DNA from: Nitrososphaerota archaeon
GTDB taxonomy: Archaea > Thermoproteota > Nitrososphaeria > Nitrososphaerales > Nitrosopumilaceae
Assembly (NCBI GenBank): GCA_002698885.1
Contig: PAAH01000015.1
Coordinates: forward strand, 1-5,782
Length of the DNA stretch: 5,782 nucleotides
Direction: 5' to 3'
Position 1 is the stretch's first letter, and each line of letters opens with the position of its first letter. The translations under genes and the position numbers were made by a program. The notes under the pieces are model-generated. The model searched no databases and was not told where the DNA came from. It saw only the letters and a program-made list of their open reading frames with translations. Below, in pieces: positions 1-5,479 of this stretch.

Positions 1-2
1 TC

Positions 3-24
3 AAAAAATCTCTTAATTTATTAA
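3..24 (+). promoter_or_regulatory. Probable archaeal promoter (BRE/TATA-like) for the L3-led transcript
   Basis: An A-run (3-8) is followed by the A/T-only stretch TTAATTTATT (13-22), which resembles a purine-rich BRE followed by an archaeal TATA box. With the usual spacing of about 25 bases from the TATA centre to the transcription start, initiation would fall around 43-50, only a few bases before the L3 ATG at 52. No Shine-Dalgarno sequence is visible before that ATG, which fits a leaderless or nearly leaderless first cistron. The A/T-rich background makes chance matches easy, and the DNA upstream of the window is unseen, so the call is tentative. Confidence 0.4.
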
Positions 25-51
25 ACGGTTAACGACTTTTTTCGATTATCG

Positions 52-1047
52 ATGGGACATAGAAAACATAGTCAACCAAGAAGAGGAAGTATGGCATATT
101 CTCCTAGGGGACGTGCCAAAAGTATGGAAGCCAGAATTCGTGGATGGCCAGAAGTCAACTCAGATGAGCCTAGGTTATTAGCTCATGCAGGTTTCAAAGC
201 TGGATGCGTTCAAATTGTTAGTATTGATGATCATGAACATACACCAAATCATGGAAAACAATTAGTTACTCTTGGAACCGTAATTGCAACACCTCCATTT
301 GTTGTTATTGGAATTAGAGGTTATACTAAAGATGTAAATGGATTTCAGGCAGCTTTTGACGTATACACAAAAGATACACCAAAAAATATTGAAAAAGCAT
401 TCAAAGTAAAAGTTAATGATGACGACATGGAAAATGCAGAAAAAACACTCGGAAAAATTAAACAAATTTTTGCAATTGCTGCCGTTACCCCAAAATTAGT
501 AGGATTAGAACAGAAAAAACCATACATATTTGAAATTGCAGTTAAGGGTGGAGATACATCAGCACAATTTGCATTTGTAAAAGAATTACTTGGTAAAGAA
601 GTTAAAATTGATCAAGTATTTGAAAGTGGCTCAATAGTAGATGCAGCCGCAATTACAAAAGGCAAAGGATGGCAAGGTGTAATATACAGATGGGGTGCAA
701 AAAGAAAGCAACACAAATCAAGAAAAACCGTAAGAGAACTTGGTTCATTAGGACCTATATCACCACAAAATGTAATGTACACAGTTCCAAGAGCAGGTCA
801 AACTGGTTTTCATCAAAGAGTAGAATATGATAAACGGATAATGGTTATGAGTAACACTGAAAAAAATGAATTTGAAATTAATCCTGATGGTGGATACAAG
901 CATTTTGGAAATGTAAATGGAGATTTTGTTATTGTGAAGGGTTCAGTACCTGGAACATATAGAAGACTAATTAAATTAAGAAAGCAAATTCGTAATGAGC
1001 CAAAAAAAGTTCTTAAACCAAATATTCTCGAGGTAGTACTACCATAA
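52..1047 (+). CDS. rpl3: Large-subunit ribosomal protein L3 (uL3), archaeal type
   Basis: This 331-residue protein is full length for archaeal uL3. uL3 is an early-assembling 23S rRNA-binding protein whose long internal extension reaches the peptidyl-transferase centre. Recognisable parts are the basic N-terminus GHRKHSQPRRGS (2-13), the GFKAGC segment (47-52), the motif DAAAITKGKGWQGVIYRWG (197-215), and the extension with PRAGQTGFHQR (246-256) followed by KGSVPG (296-301). The ATG at 52 gives the conserved MGHRKH start, and no ribosome-binding site precedes it. The residue at 236 is Ile, in the context GPISP, where yeast and haloarchaeal L3 have the W-finger tryptophan (GAWHP, GPWNP). The stop codon overlaps the L4 start by one base (TAATG). 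A GAGGT at 1030-1034 near the 3' end may serve L4. Confidence 0.97.
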   Translation: MGHRKHSQPRRGSMAYSPRGRAKSMEARIRGWPEVNSDEPRLLAHAGFKAGCVQIVSIDDHEHTPNHGKQLVTLGTVIATPPFVVIGIRGYTKDVNGFQAAFDVYTKDTPKNIEKAFKVKVNDDDMENAEKTLGKIKQIFAIAAVTPKLVGLEQKKPYIFEIAVKGGDTSAQFAFVKELLGKEVKIDQVFESGSIVDAAAITKGKGWQGVIYRWGAKRKQHKSRKTVRELGSLGPISPQNVMYTVPRAGQTGFHQRVEYDKRIMVMSNTEKNEFEINPDGGYKHFGNVNGDFVIVKGSVPGTYRRLIKLRKQIRNEPKKVLKPNILEVVLP

Positions 1048-1859
1048 TGAAAGTAGATACATTATCAATTGATGGGAAAAAAGATGGACAGATAGAATTA
1101 CCAAGCATATTTGAGACATCTATTAGAAAAGATGTCATACACAAAGCTTACATTAATTTAGAATCACATGGTTTTCAAAAACATTCAACACATGCAACAG
1201 CAGGACAAGATGTTGTTGCAGATTCTAATGATCCACCAACTGGAAGAGGTGTTTCCAGAGTTGCTAGAATGAAAGGTGGTGGTGGTGGTAGACAGGGTCA
1301 AGCTGGTGAAGTAGCATCAACTAGAGGTGGTAGACAAGCACATCCCCCAAAGGCAGAAAAAGTTATTTTTAAAAAGATTAACAAAAAAGAAAATAAACTT
1401 GCCTTATGCTCAGCAATAGCTGCAACCAAATCTAAAGAATTAATTTTGCAAAGAGGACATAAAATTGAAAAAATTGAATCATTCCCACTTGTTGTATCAG
1501 ATGATGTAGAAGCAGTACTACAAACCAGTAAAATGATAAAAATTTTAGAAGATTTGAATCTATTTCAAGATGTAAAACGTCTAGAAAATAGAAAACGCCG
1601 TTCAGGAAAAGTGGTATTACGTGGCAGAACAAGAAAAACAGGCAAAAGTGTACTTTTTGTCTTGGCAGATTCAAAAAATGTCAAAAAAGCATGTGCATCA
1701 ATACCAGGTGTTGATTCATGTTCAGTAAAAGATCTTAGTGTTTTAGATTTAGCACCAGGTTCAGATTTGATTAGACTAGTAGTATATTCAAAAAAAGCAA
1801 TTGATGAAATTTCAAAGATAAAATCCAGTCATCTGGAATTAATGGTGACGTTAAGTTGA
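1047..1859 (+). CDS. rpl4: Large-subunit ribosomal protein L4 (uL4, eL4-like)
   Basis: This 270-residue protein has the length and style of archaeal/eukaryotic L4, a 23S rRNA-binding protein whose internal loop forms part of the exit-tunnel constriction. The loop is visible at about residues 55-101: TGRGVSRVARMKG, then five glycines (77-81), then RQGQAGEVASTRGGRQAHPPK. The globular part follows, with a basic patch RLENRKRRSGKVVLRGRTRK (178-197) and the C-terminal LSVLDLAPGSD segment (230-240). The five glycines are encoded by a perfect (GGT)5 tract. The ATG overlaps the L3 stop by one base. The only plausible Shine-Dalgarno, GAGGT at 1030-1034, is 12 bases away, so coupling to L3 translation is likely. 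The stop codon overlaps the TTG start of L23. Confidence 0.96.
   Translation: MKVDTLSIDGKKDGQIELPSIFETSIRKDVIHKAYINLESHGFQKHSTHATAGQDVVADSNDPPTGRGVSRVARMKGGGGGRQGQAGEVASTRGGRQAHPPKAEKVIFKKINKKENKLALCSAIAATKSKELILQRGHKIEKIESFPLVVSDDVEAVLQTSKMIKILEDLNLFQDVKRLENRKRRSGKVVLRGRTRKTGKSVLFVLADSKNVKKACASIPGVDSCSVKDLSVLDLAPGSDLIRLVVYSKKAIDEISKIKSSHLELMVTLS
1844..1848 (+). promoter_or_regulatory. Ribosome-binding site for L23 (GGTGA)
   Basis: GGTGA lies seven bases before TTG 1856-1858, inside the last codons of L4. It matches the 3' part of the consensus AGGAGGTGAT. It supports TTG as the L23 start. The nearby ATG at 1860 is out of frame with L23 and can be discarded. Confidence 0.6.
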
Positions 1860-2122
1860 ATGTAGAAGAAGCAACAAAAATTGTAATTAGACCATATATT
1901 ACAGAAAAGACATTTGCATTAGTAGAAAATGAACAAAAAATAGTCTTTTTAGTTGACAAAGAATCATCAAAGCCAAGAATTATTGAAGCCATAAAGACTC
2001 TATATAATGAAAATGCCATACAAGTTGAAACTGCACGTACAATTTACGGTAAAAAGGCATTTGTAAAATTTGATTCTTCAGATAAAGCAAGAGATCTAGC
2101 TACAAAAATAGGAATGCTATAA
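1856..2122 (+). CDS. rpl23: Large-subunit ribosomal protein L23 (uL23)
   Basis: This 88-residue protein matches the short archaeal uL23. uL23 sits at the rim of the exit tunnel and is the docking point for the signal recognition particle and other nascent-chain factors. The N-terminal signature IRPYITEKTFALVENEQKIV (11-30) is the characteristic 'RP-x-x-TEK' segment. It is followed by the helix KPRIIEAIKTLY (39-50) and the strand with VETARTIYGKKAFVKF (57-72). The start is TTG, overlapping the L4 stop by four bases (TTGA), with GGTGA seven bases upstream. In many archaea the next gene is L2; here a 41-base non-coding stretch and S19 follow. Confidence 0.94.
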   Translation: MNVEEATKIVIRPYITEKTFALVENEQKIVFLVDKESSKPRIIEAIKTLYNENAIQVETARTIYGKKAFVKFDSSDKARDLATKIGML

Positions 2123-2169
2123 ATTGGTTCTAAAAAACAAAAAAATACAAATGGAGCAAAAAATTGGTT
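2121..2169 (+). repeat. Nine-base direct repeat AAATTGGTT bracketing the L23-S19 gap
   Basis: AAATTGGTT occurs at 2121-2129 and again at 2161-2169, each copy followed within two bases by a run of six A. The first copy overlaps the L23 stop and the second contains the S19 TTG start. The DNA between them is A-rich and holds the S19 Shine-Dalgarno; its only reading frame is 15 codons long and has no recognisable content. It may be a slippage duplication of the start region or chance in A-rich DNA. Confidence 0.45.
2153..2156 (+). promoter_or_regulatory. Ribosome-binding site for S19 (GGAG)
   Basis: GGAG lies seven bases before TTG 2164-2166 in the only sizeable intergenic gap of the window. The ATG at 2151, just upstream, is out of frame with S19. 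Spacing and strength favour TTG 2164 as the start. Confidence 0.65.
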
Positions 2170-2559
2170 AAAAAATTTGATTACAGAGGAATGTCATTAG
2201 AAGAATTACAAAAAATACCTAATGACAAATTATTTGAGATCTTAAACTCTAGACAAAGACGTTCGTTAAAACGGGGTCTTTCAGATAACAAGAAAAAACT
2301 TGTGGGTGAAATAAAAGCCACAAAAGAAGGTACCAACAAAAATCCAATAAAAACACATCAACGTGATATCATAGTTTTACCATACATGGTAGGTGTGACG
2401 TTACATGTATTTTCAGGTAAAGAGTTTACACCAGTAACACTCACTACAGAAATGATTGGACACTACATAGGAGAATATGTCATTACAAACAAGCGAGTCA
2501 GTCATGGTGCACCTGGTGTAGGTTCATCAAGATCAAGTTTGTATGTACCACTAAAGTGA
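2164..2559 (+). CDS. rps19: Small-subunit ribosomal protein S19 (uS19), archaeal long form
   Basis: This 131-residue protein has the archaeal/eukaryotic N-terminal extension absent from the roughly 90-residue bacterial S19. uS19 is in the head of the 30S subunit, near the A-site finger contact. The extension carries YRGMSLEELQKIP (7-19) and RQRRSLKRGL (30-39). The core contains THQRDIIVLPYMVG (64-77), the family signature from SGKEFTPVTLTTEMIGHY through GEYVITNKR (84-111), and the C-terminal HGAPGVGSSRSSLYVPLK (114-131). The start is TTG with GGAG seven bases upstream. The stop TGA overlaps a possible GTG start of L22. L2, the usual upstream neighbour in archaea, is missing. Confidence 0.96.
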   Translation: MVKKFDYRGMSLEELQKIPNDKLFEILNSRQRRSLKRGLSDNKKKLVGEIKATKEGTNKNPIKTHQRDIIVLPYMVGVTLHVFSGKEFTPVTLTTEMIGHYIGEYVITNKRVSHGAPGVGSSRSSLYVPLK

Positions 2560-2564
2560 TTAAA

Positions 2565-3023
2565 ATGGGAAGATACAGTTACGCGTTTCAAAATTATGAC
2601 TCAACGAAGCATGTGAGAGCTTCCATGAGAGAAAAGAAAATTTCACATAAACATGCACGAGAAATTGCTCATGCAATAAAGGGTTTAACTATTGAGAAAG
2701 CAAGAGACTACTTACAAAGCGTTGTAGAGCATAAAAGATGTATTCCTTTTGGGAGATATAACAATCAGGTTGGTCACAGAAGTGATCCTGGAGTAATGTC
2801 AGGTAGATATCCTGAAAAAGCAGCAACCGAAGTTTTGAAATTACTAGACAATTTAGAGTCTAATGCTGAATACAAAGGAATGGATTTGGATAGATTAAAA
2901 ATTATTAATGCCACTATGCAAAAAGGAGTTTCAATAAAACGATTTATTCCAAGAGCACAAGGTCGTGCAACCCCAAAAAATGATATAATGACACACATGG
3001 AAATTGTGGCACAGGAGTTATAA
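2565..3023 (+). CDS. rpl22: Large-subunit ribosomal protein L22 (uL22)
   Basis: With the ATG at 2565 the protein is 152 residues long, normal for archaeal uL22. uL22 contacts several 23S domains and sends a beta-hairpin into the exit tunnel. Visible parts are [12 protein letters not shown] (1-12), the helix with [37 protein letters not shown] (64-76), and the C-terminal signature [20 protein letters not shown] (127-146), which covers the tunnel hairpin. A GTG at 2556 would add three residues (MIK) and would overlap the S19 stop as GTGA. I prefer the ATG because MGRY is the usual family N-terminus and the GTGAT at 2556-2560 could act as a Shine-Dalgarno, although the four-base spacing is tight. 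The last codons contain the AGGAG used by S3. Confidence 0.95.
   Translation: MGRYSYAFQNYDSTKHVRASMREKKISHKHAREIAHAIKGLTIEKARDYLQSVVEHKRCIPFGRYNNQVGHRSDPGVMSGRYPEKAATEVLKLLDNLESNAEYKGMDLDRLKIINATMQKGVSIKRFIPRAQGRATPKNDIMTHMEIVAQEL
3013..3017 (+). promoter_or_regulatory. Ribosome-binding site for S3 (AGGAG)
   Basis: AGGAG lies within the Gln-Glu codons at the end of L22, eight bases before TTG 3026-3028. It is the strongest argument for this TTG start of S3, since no in-frame ATG stands ahead of the conserved N-terminus. Confidence 0.7.
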
Positions 3024-3025
3024 TT

Positions 3026-3769
3026 TTGTCATCAGTAAAAAACGTAATTAAAGACAACTATAATGCAATGCTCATAAATGATTTTTTACGTGAGAAAATT
3101 AAGGATGCAGGGTTTTCTAATGTAGAGATATCAAAAAACCCAACTGGTACACGAGTTACATTGTATGTTACACGTCCAGGAATTGTGATAGGACGAAAAG
3201 GAACTGGAATAAAAGAATTAACAGATCTGTTAGAGAAAAAATTCGGATTAAAAAATCCACAAGTTGCAGTAGAAGAAATTCAAAAACCAGAACTGTCACC
3301 TAATGTTATGTGTAATAGAATGGCATCACATCTTGAACGTGGTACAGCATTTAGACGAGCAACTATGTGGACAATGCAACAAATTATGGAAAATGGTGCA
3401 ATGGGGACACAGATAACAATTTCAGGAAAGCTTAGAGGTGACAGATCAGCATTTGAAAAACACAGTGCGGGAATACTGCCAAGAGCAGGGCATCATGCAG
3501 ATGTAGTTGTTTCTGAAGACATTGTACATGTTGAAACTGCTATGGGGTTAATTGGAATAAGAATAAGGATTGCCAGAAAAGAGAAACTTATTCCAGAATT
3601 TGAACTTAAAGGTAAAAGCAAAGAGATGAAAGAGAAAGAGGCCCAAGTTAAACAAGAAGCAGCCGAACTTGCTGCAAAAGCAAAAACAGAATCTGAATTA
3701 ATCGAACAAGAGGCACCAGAAATTAATAAAATTGATAGTATGGAAGAGGAAGAGGAGGAGCTAAAATAA
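3026..3769 (+). CDS. rps3: Small-subunit ribosomal protein S3 (uS3) with charged C-terminal tail
   Basis: This 247-residue protein binds 16S rRNA in the 30S head and lines the mRNA entry channel. The N-terminal type-2 KH domain is clear, with [16 protein letters not shown] (50-65) carrying the GxxG loop GRKG (56-59). The C-terminal domain holds [20 protein letters not shown] (130-149) and GIRIRIARK (177-185). From about residue 194 a Lys/Glu/Ala-rich, probably helical tail extends the family core by some 50 residues and ends in a run of six glutamates (240-245). The start is TTG with AGGAG eight bases upstream. The final Glu codons form AGGAGGAG, which serves L29, and the stop overlaps the L29 ATG by one base (TAATG). 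Confidence 0.96.
   Translation: MSSVKNVIKDNYNAMLINDFLREKIKDAGFSNVEISKNPTGTRVTLYVTRPGIVIGRKGTGIKELTDLLEKKFGLKNPQVAVEEIQKPELSPNVMCNRMASHLERGTAFRRATMWTMQQIMENGAMGTQITISGKLRGDRSAFEKHSAGILPRAGHHADVVVSEDIVHVETAMGLIGIRIRIARKEKLIPEFELKGKSKEMKEKEAQVKQEAAELAAKAKTESELIEQEAPEINKIDSMEEEEEELK
3753..3760 (+). promoter_or_regulatory. Strong ribosome-binding site for L29 inside the poly-Glu tail of S3
   Basis: AGGAGGAG is made by the GAG codons that encode the terminal glutamates of S3, eight bases before the L29 ATG at 3769. One stretch therefore serves as an acidic protein tail and as the longest Shine-Dalgarno match in the window. Confidence 0.75.
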
Positions 3770-3972
3770 TGTCAAGATTAAGAATGAAAGCAGTAAGGGA
3801 AATGAATGAAAAAGATCTGCAAAGTAGAGTTATTGAGATGAGAACTGAGCTATCAAAACTTGAAGTGGAAAATGCTAAAGGAACTCTACGAAAAGAGTCA
3901 GGTAAAATAAAACCATTAAAAAGAGACATTGCAAGACTTCTTACAAGATTAAACGAGATGGATAAAAAATGA
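3769..3972 (+). CDS. rpl29: Large-subunit ribosomal protein L29 (uL29)
   Basis: This 67-residue protein is the normal length for uL29, a small two-helix (coiled-coil hairpin) protein next to L23 at the exit-tunnel rim. It shows RMKAVREMNEKDLQSRVIEM (5-24), then LSKLEVENAKGT (28-39), and the second helix RDIARLLTRLNEMDKK (52-67), matching the family pattern of 'R-x-I-A-R-x-x-T' near the C-terminus. The ATG overlaps the S3 stop by one base and has a strong AGGAGGAG eight bases upstream. The stop overlaps the ATG of Rpp29 by four bases (ATGA). In many euryarchaea SUI1 lies between these two genes; here there is no room for it. Confidence 0.94.
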   Translation: MSRLRMKAVREMNEKDLQSRVIEMRTELSKLEVENAKGTLRKESGKIKPLKRDIARLLTRLNEMDKK

Positions 3973-4232
3973 AAACACTAGAAATGCCATTATGTGAGAT
4001 TATAGGACTAGAAACAAGAATTTCTTATTCTAAAAATAAACAATTAGTTGGTTTGAATGGAAGAACTATTCTTGAGACAAGAAATATGTTATTAATAAAA
4101 ACAAAAGATGGTAAAAAAGAAATTCCAAAGTCAATATGTGAATTTGTTTTTTACCATAATGAAAAAGAAGTAAAAATAAATGGCTCTGATCTATTAAAAA
4201 GATCACATGAAAGAATGGAGAATTTATCATGA
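3969..4232 (+). CDS. rnp1: RNase P protein component 1 (archaeal Rpp29/Pop4)
   Basis: This 87-residue protein is an archaeal homologue of Pop4/Rpp29, a subunit of RNase P, the ribonucleoprotein that removes 5' leaders from precursor tRNA. It has an Sm-like barrel fold in known archaeal structures. The conserved segment here is LCEIIGLETRIS (8-19), then LVGLNGRTILETRNMLLIK (26-44), which fits the family pattern of a hydrophobic GxxG step followed by ET-x-N-x-L. It is somewhat shorter than many archaeal Rpp29 proteins and lacks extended tails. It overlaps both neighbours by four bases (ATGA at 3969 and at 4229) and has no clear Shine-Dalgarno of its own, so translation probably depends on L29 translation. 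The gene's place between L29 and S17 is typical for archaea and supports the call. Confidence 0.9.
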   Translation: MKTLEMPLCEIIGLETRISYSKNKQLVGLNGRTILETRNMLLIKTKDGKKEIPKSICEFVFYHNEKEVKINGSDLLKRSHERMENLS

Positions 4233-4558
4233 CTAGGAATATAGGAATTAAAGTTCCAGTGCCAAAAAATGAAGCTGATGATGGTGACCAAAAAAATCCT
4301 TTTAACGGAACATTACCTGTTCGTGGAAAATTATTTCAGGGGAAAGTTGTAAAAGCCAAGGCAAAAGATACAGTTGTATTACAAAAAGAATTGCCAGTAT
4401 ATTTCAAGAAATTTAAAAGGTATGCAAGAAGCAAGAATTCAATTCATGCTCATGTTCCATCTAACATAGAGGTTAAGGAGGGTGACATAGTTGTTGCAGC
4501 AGAATGTAGGCCGTTATCCAAATCAGTTTCATTTGTTGTAGTGGAGGTTAAAGCATAA
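4229..4558 (+). CDS. rps17: Small-subunit ribosomal protein S17 (uS17)
   Basis: This 109-residue protein has the archaeal length of uS17, a primary 16S rRNA-binding OB-fold protein of the 30S body. It contains NIGIKVPVP (4-12), the segment LPVRGKLFQGKVVKAKAKDTV (29-49), YFKKFKRYARSKNSIHAHVP (58-77), and the signature EGDIVVAAECRPLSKSVSFV (84-103). The ATG overlaps the Rpp29 stop by four bases, and GGAG at 4217-4220 lies eight bases upstream inside the Rpp29 Met-Glu codons. The end of the gene contains GGAGGT (4543-4548), which is the ribosome-binding site for L14, and the stop shares one base with the L14 ATG. Confidence 0.96.
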   Translation: MTRNIGIKVPVPKNEADDGDQKNPFNGTLPVRGKLFQGKVVKAKAKDTVVLQKELPVYFKKFKRYARSKNSIHAHVPSNIEVKEGDIVVAAECRPLSKSVSFVVVEVKA

Positions 4559-4989
4559 TGGGTGGTGCACGTTCTAAAGCATCAAAAGGAGTAGTCGATT
4601 TTAGACCGTATGTTACAAGATCAATCCCTGTAGGTGCACGAATTGTTTGTGCAGATAACACTGGTGCAAAAATTATAGAAGTTGTAAATGTACATAAATA
4701 CAAAACAAGAGTTTCTAGATTACCTGCTGCTGCAGTAGGGGATTTCTGTAATGTTGTAGTTAAGAAAGGACCAGCAGAATTACGAAAACAAATTTTTGGT
4801 GCAGTAATTATAAGACAAAAATATGCAATAAATCGTCTAAACGGGGTACGTGTTCAATTTGAAGATAATGCAGGAGTTTTGATTACACCTGAAGGTGAAG
4901 TAAAAGGAACAGACATCAAAGGGCCTGTAGCAGCTGAAGCAACTGAAAAATGGCCTAGAGTAGCAAATTTAGCTTCAATGGTGGTATAA
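4558..4989 (+). CDS. rpl14: Large-subunit ribosomal protein L14 (uL14)
   Basis: This 143-residue protein is close in length to archaeal and eukaryotic uL14, a beta-barrel protein at the subunit interface that forms intersubunit bridges. The core starts at IPVGARIVCADNTGAKIIEV (23-42), continues with GDFCNVVVKKGPAELRKQ (61-78), and carries the family signature GAVIIRQKYAINRLNGVRVQ (81-100) followed by FEDNAGVLI. The C-terminus is GPVAAEATEKWPRVANLASMVV (122-143). An N-terminal segment of about 20 residues (MGGARSKASKG...) precedes the barrel. The ATG overlaps the S17 stop by one base (TAATG), with GGAGGT nine bases upstream. L24 begins one base after the stop. Confidence 0.96.
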   Translation: MGGARSKASKGVVDFRPYVTRSIPVGARIVCADNTGAKIIEVVNVHKYKTRVSRLPAAAVGDFCNVVVKKGPAELRKQIFGAVIIRQKYAINRLNGVRVQFEDNAGVLITPEGEVKGTDIKGPVAAEATEKWPRVANLASMVV

Positions 4990-4990
4990 C

Positions 4991-5479
4991 ATGAATGGTA
5001 CAAAAATGAGAAATCGTCAAATTTATTATGCAACACATAAAACTGCAAGCTCTCAACTTTCAGGTTCATTATCAAAGGAACTAAGAAAAAAGTATGGAAA
5101 AAGGAGTGTTAGAATAATTGAAGGTGATACTGTTAAAGTGATTCGTGGTGAATTTAGCGGTGTTGATGGTAAAGTTACAAAAATTTCATTAGCAGATAAT
5201 GGTGTAAATATTGAAGGTGTAAAAAAGGATAAAATAAAAGGTGACAAATTTGATGTGTATATCAATACAACAAATATCACAATCACTGGACTTAACAGTG
5301 ATGACAAATGGAGAATGAATAAACTAGAAGGTAAAAAACCAAGAACTGAAAGAATCACTGAGTCAAAAACAGAAGTTGCCAAACAAGAAGAAAAAACTGA
5401 GGAAAAACAAAAAGAGAAAGTGTCCAAAGGAGAGAAATTAAATGAAGGTTCTAAAACAAAAAAGAAGGAGAAAAATTAA
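4991..5479 (+). CDS. rpl24: Large-subunit ribosomal protein L24 (uL24) with Lys/Glu-rich C-terminal tail
   Basis: This 162-residue protein initiates 50S assembly in other organisms and lies near the exit-tunnel rim. Archaeal uL24 is usually about 120 residues. The N-terminus TKMRNRQIYYATHKTASSQL (4-23) and KELRKKYGKRSVRII (29-43) are typical. The KOW motif follows at EGDTVKVIRGEFSGVDGKVT (44-63), then GVKKDKIKGDKFDVYINTTN (76-95) and DDKWRMNKLEGKKP. Residues from about 118 to the end form a low-complexity Lys/Glu tail, probably disordered or helical. I use the ATG at 4991, one base after the L14 stop and with GGTG (4980-4983) seven bases upstream. ATG 5006 (MRNRQ) is a possible but weaker alternative. 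GGAG at 5467-5470 in the tail codons serves S4e. Confidence 0.94.
   Translation: MNGTKMRNRQIYYATHKTASSQLSGSLSKELRKKYGKRSVRIIEGDTVKVIRGEFSGVDGKVTKISLADNGVNIEGVKKDKIKGDKFDVYINTTNITITGLNSDDKWRMNKLEGKKPRTERITESKTEVAKQEEKTEEKQKEKVSKGEKLNEGSKTKKKEKN
5467..5470 (+). promoter_or_regulatory. Ribosome-binding site for S4e (GGAG)
   Basis: GGAG (within GAAGGAG, 5464-5470) lies nine bases before TTG 5480-5482, inside the Lys/Glu codons that end L24. It decides the TTG start of S4e, because the next in-frame ATG (5519) would remove the conserved N-terminus. Confidence 0.65.

Noticed and set aside
262..527. Minus-strand open frames of 60 and 67 codons opposite L3
   Set aside because: They lie antisense to a conserved gene, and their Phe/Ile/Ser-rich content is what an A/T-rich Lys/Asn/Glu gene gives when read backwards. 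No ribosome-binding site or family resemblance is seen.
2129..2150. Possible internal TATA box upstream of S19
   Set aside because: The stretch is A-only with C interruptions rather than an alternating A/T TATA form. S19 has a good Shine-Dalgarno, which argues for an internal cistron. Without transcript ends it cannot be told from A-rich background.
2124..2171. Fifteen-codon frame (TTG start) in the L23-S19 gap, as a possible leader peptide
   Set aside because: It is very short and A-rich, with no ribosome-binding site ahead of it, and it ends inside S19. Nothing supports translation.
3000..3030. TTTTG run after the L22 stop as a transcription terminator
   Set aside because: There are only four T's with no preceding stem, and S3 starts within the same bases with a strong ribosome-binding site. 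Read-through is clearly needed.
5053..5427. Minus-strand open frame of 124 codons opposite L24, with hydrophobic, membrane-like content
   Set aside because: The Ser/Leu/Phe-rich content mirrors the Lys/Glu-rich codons of L24 on the other strand. The frame is a shadow of a well-supported gene.
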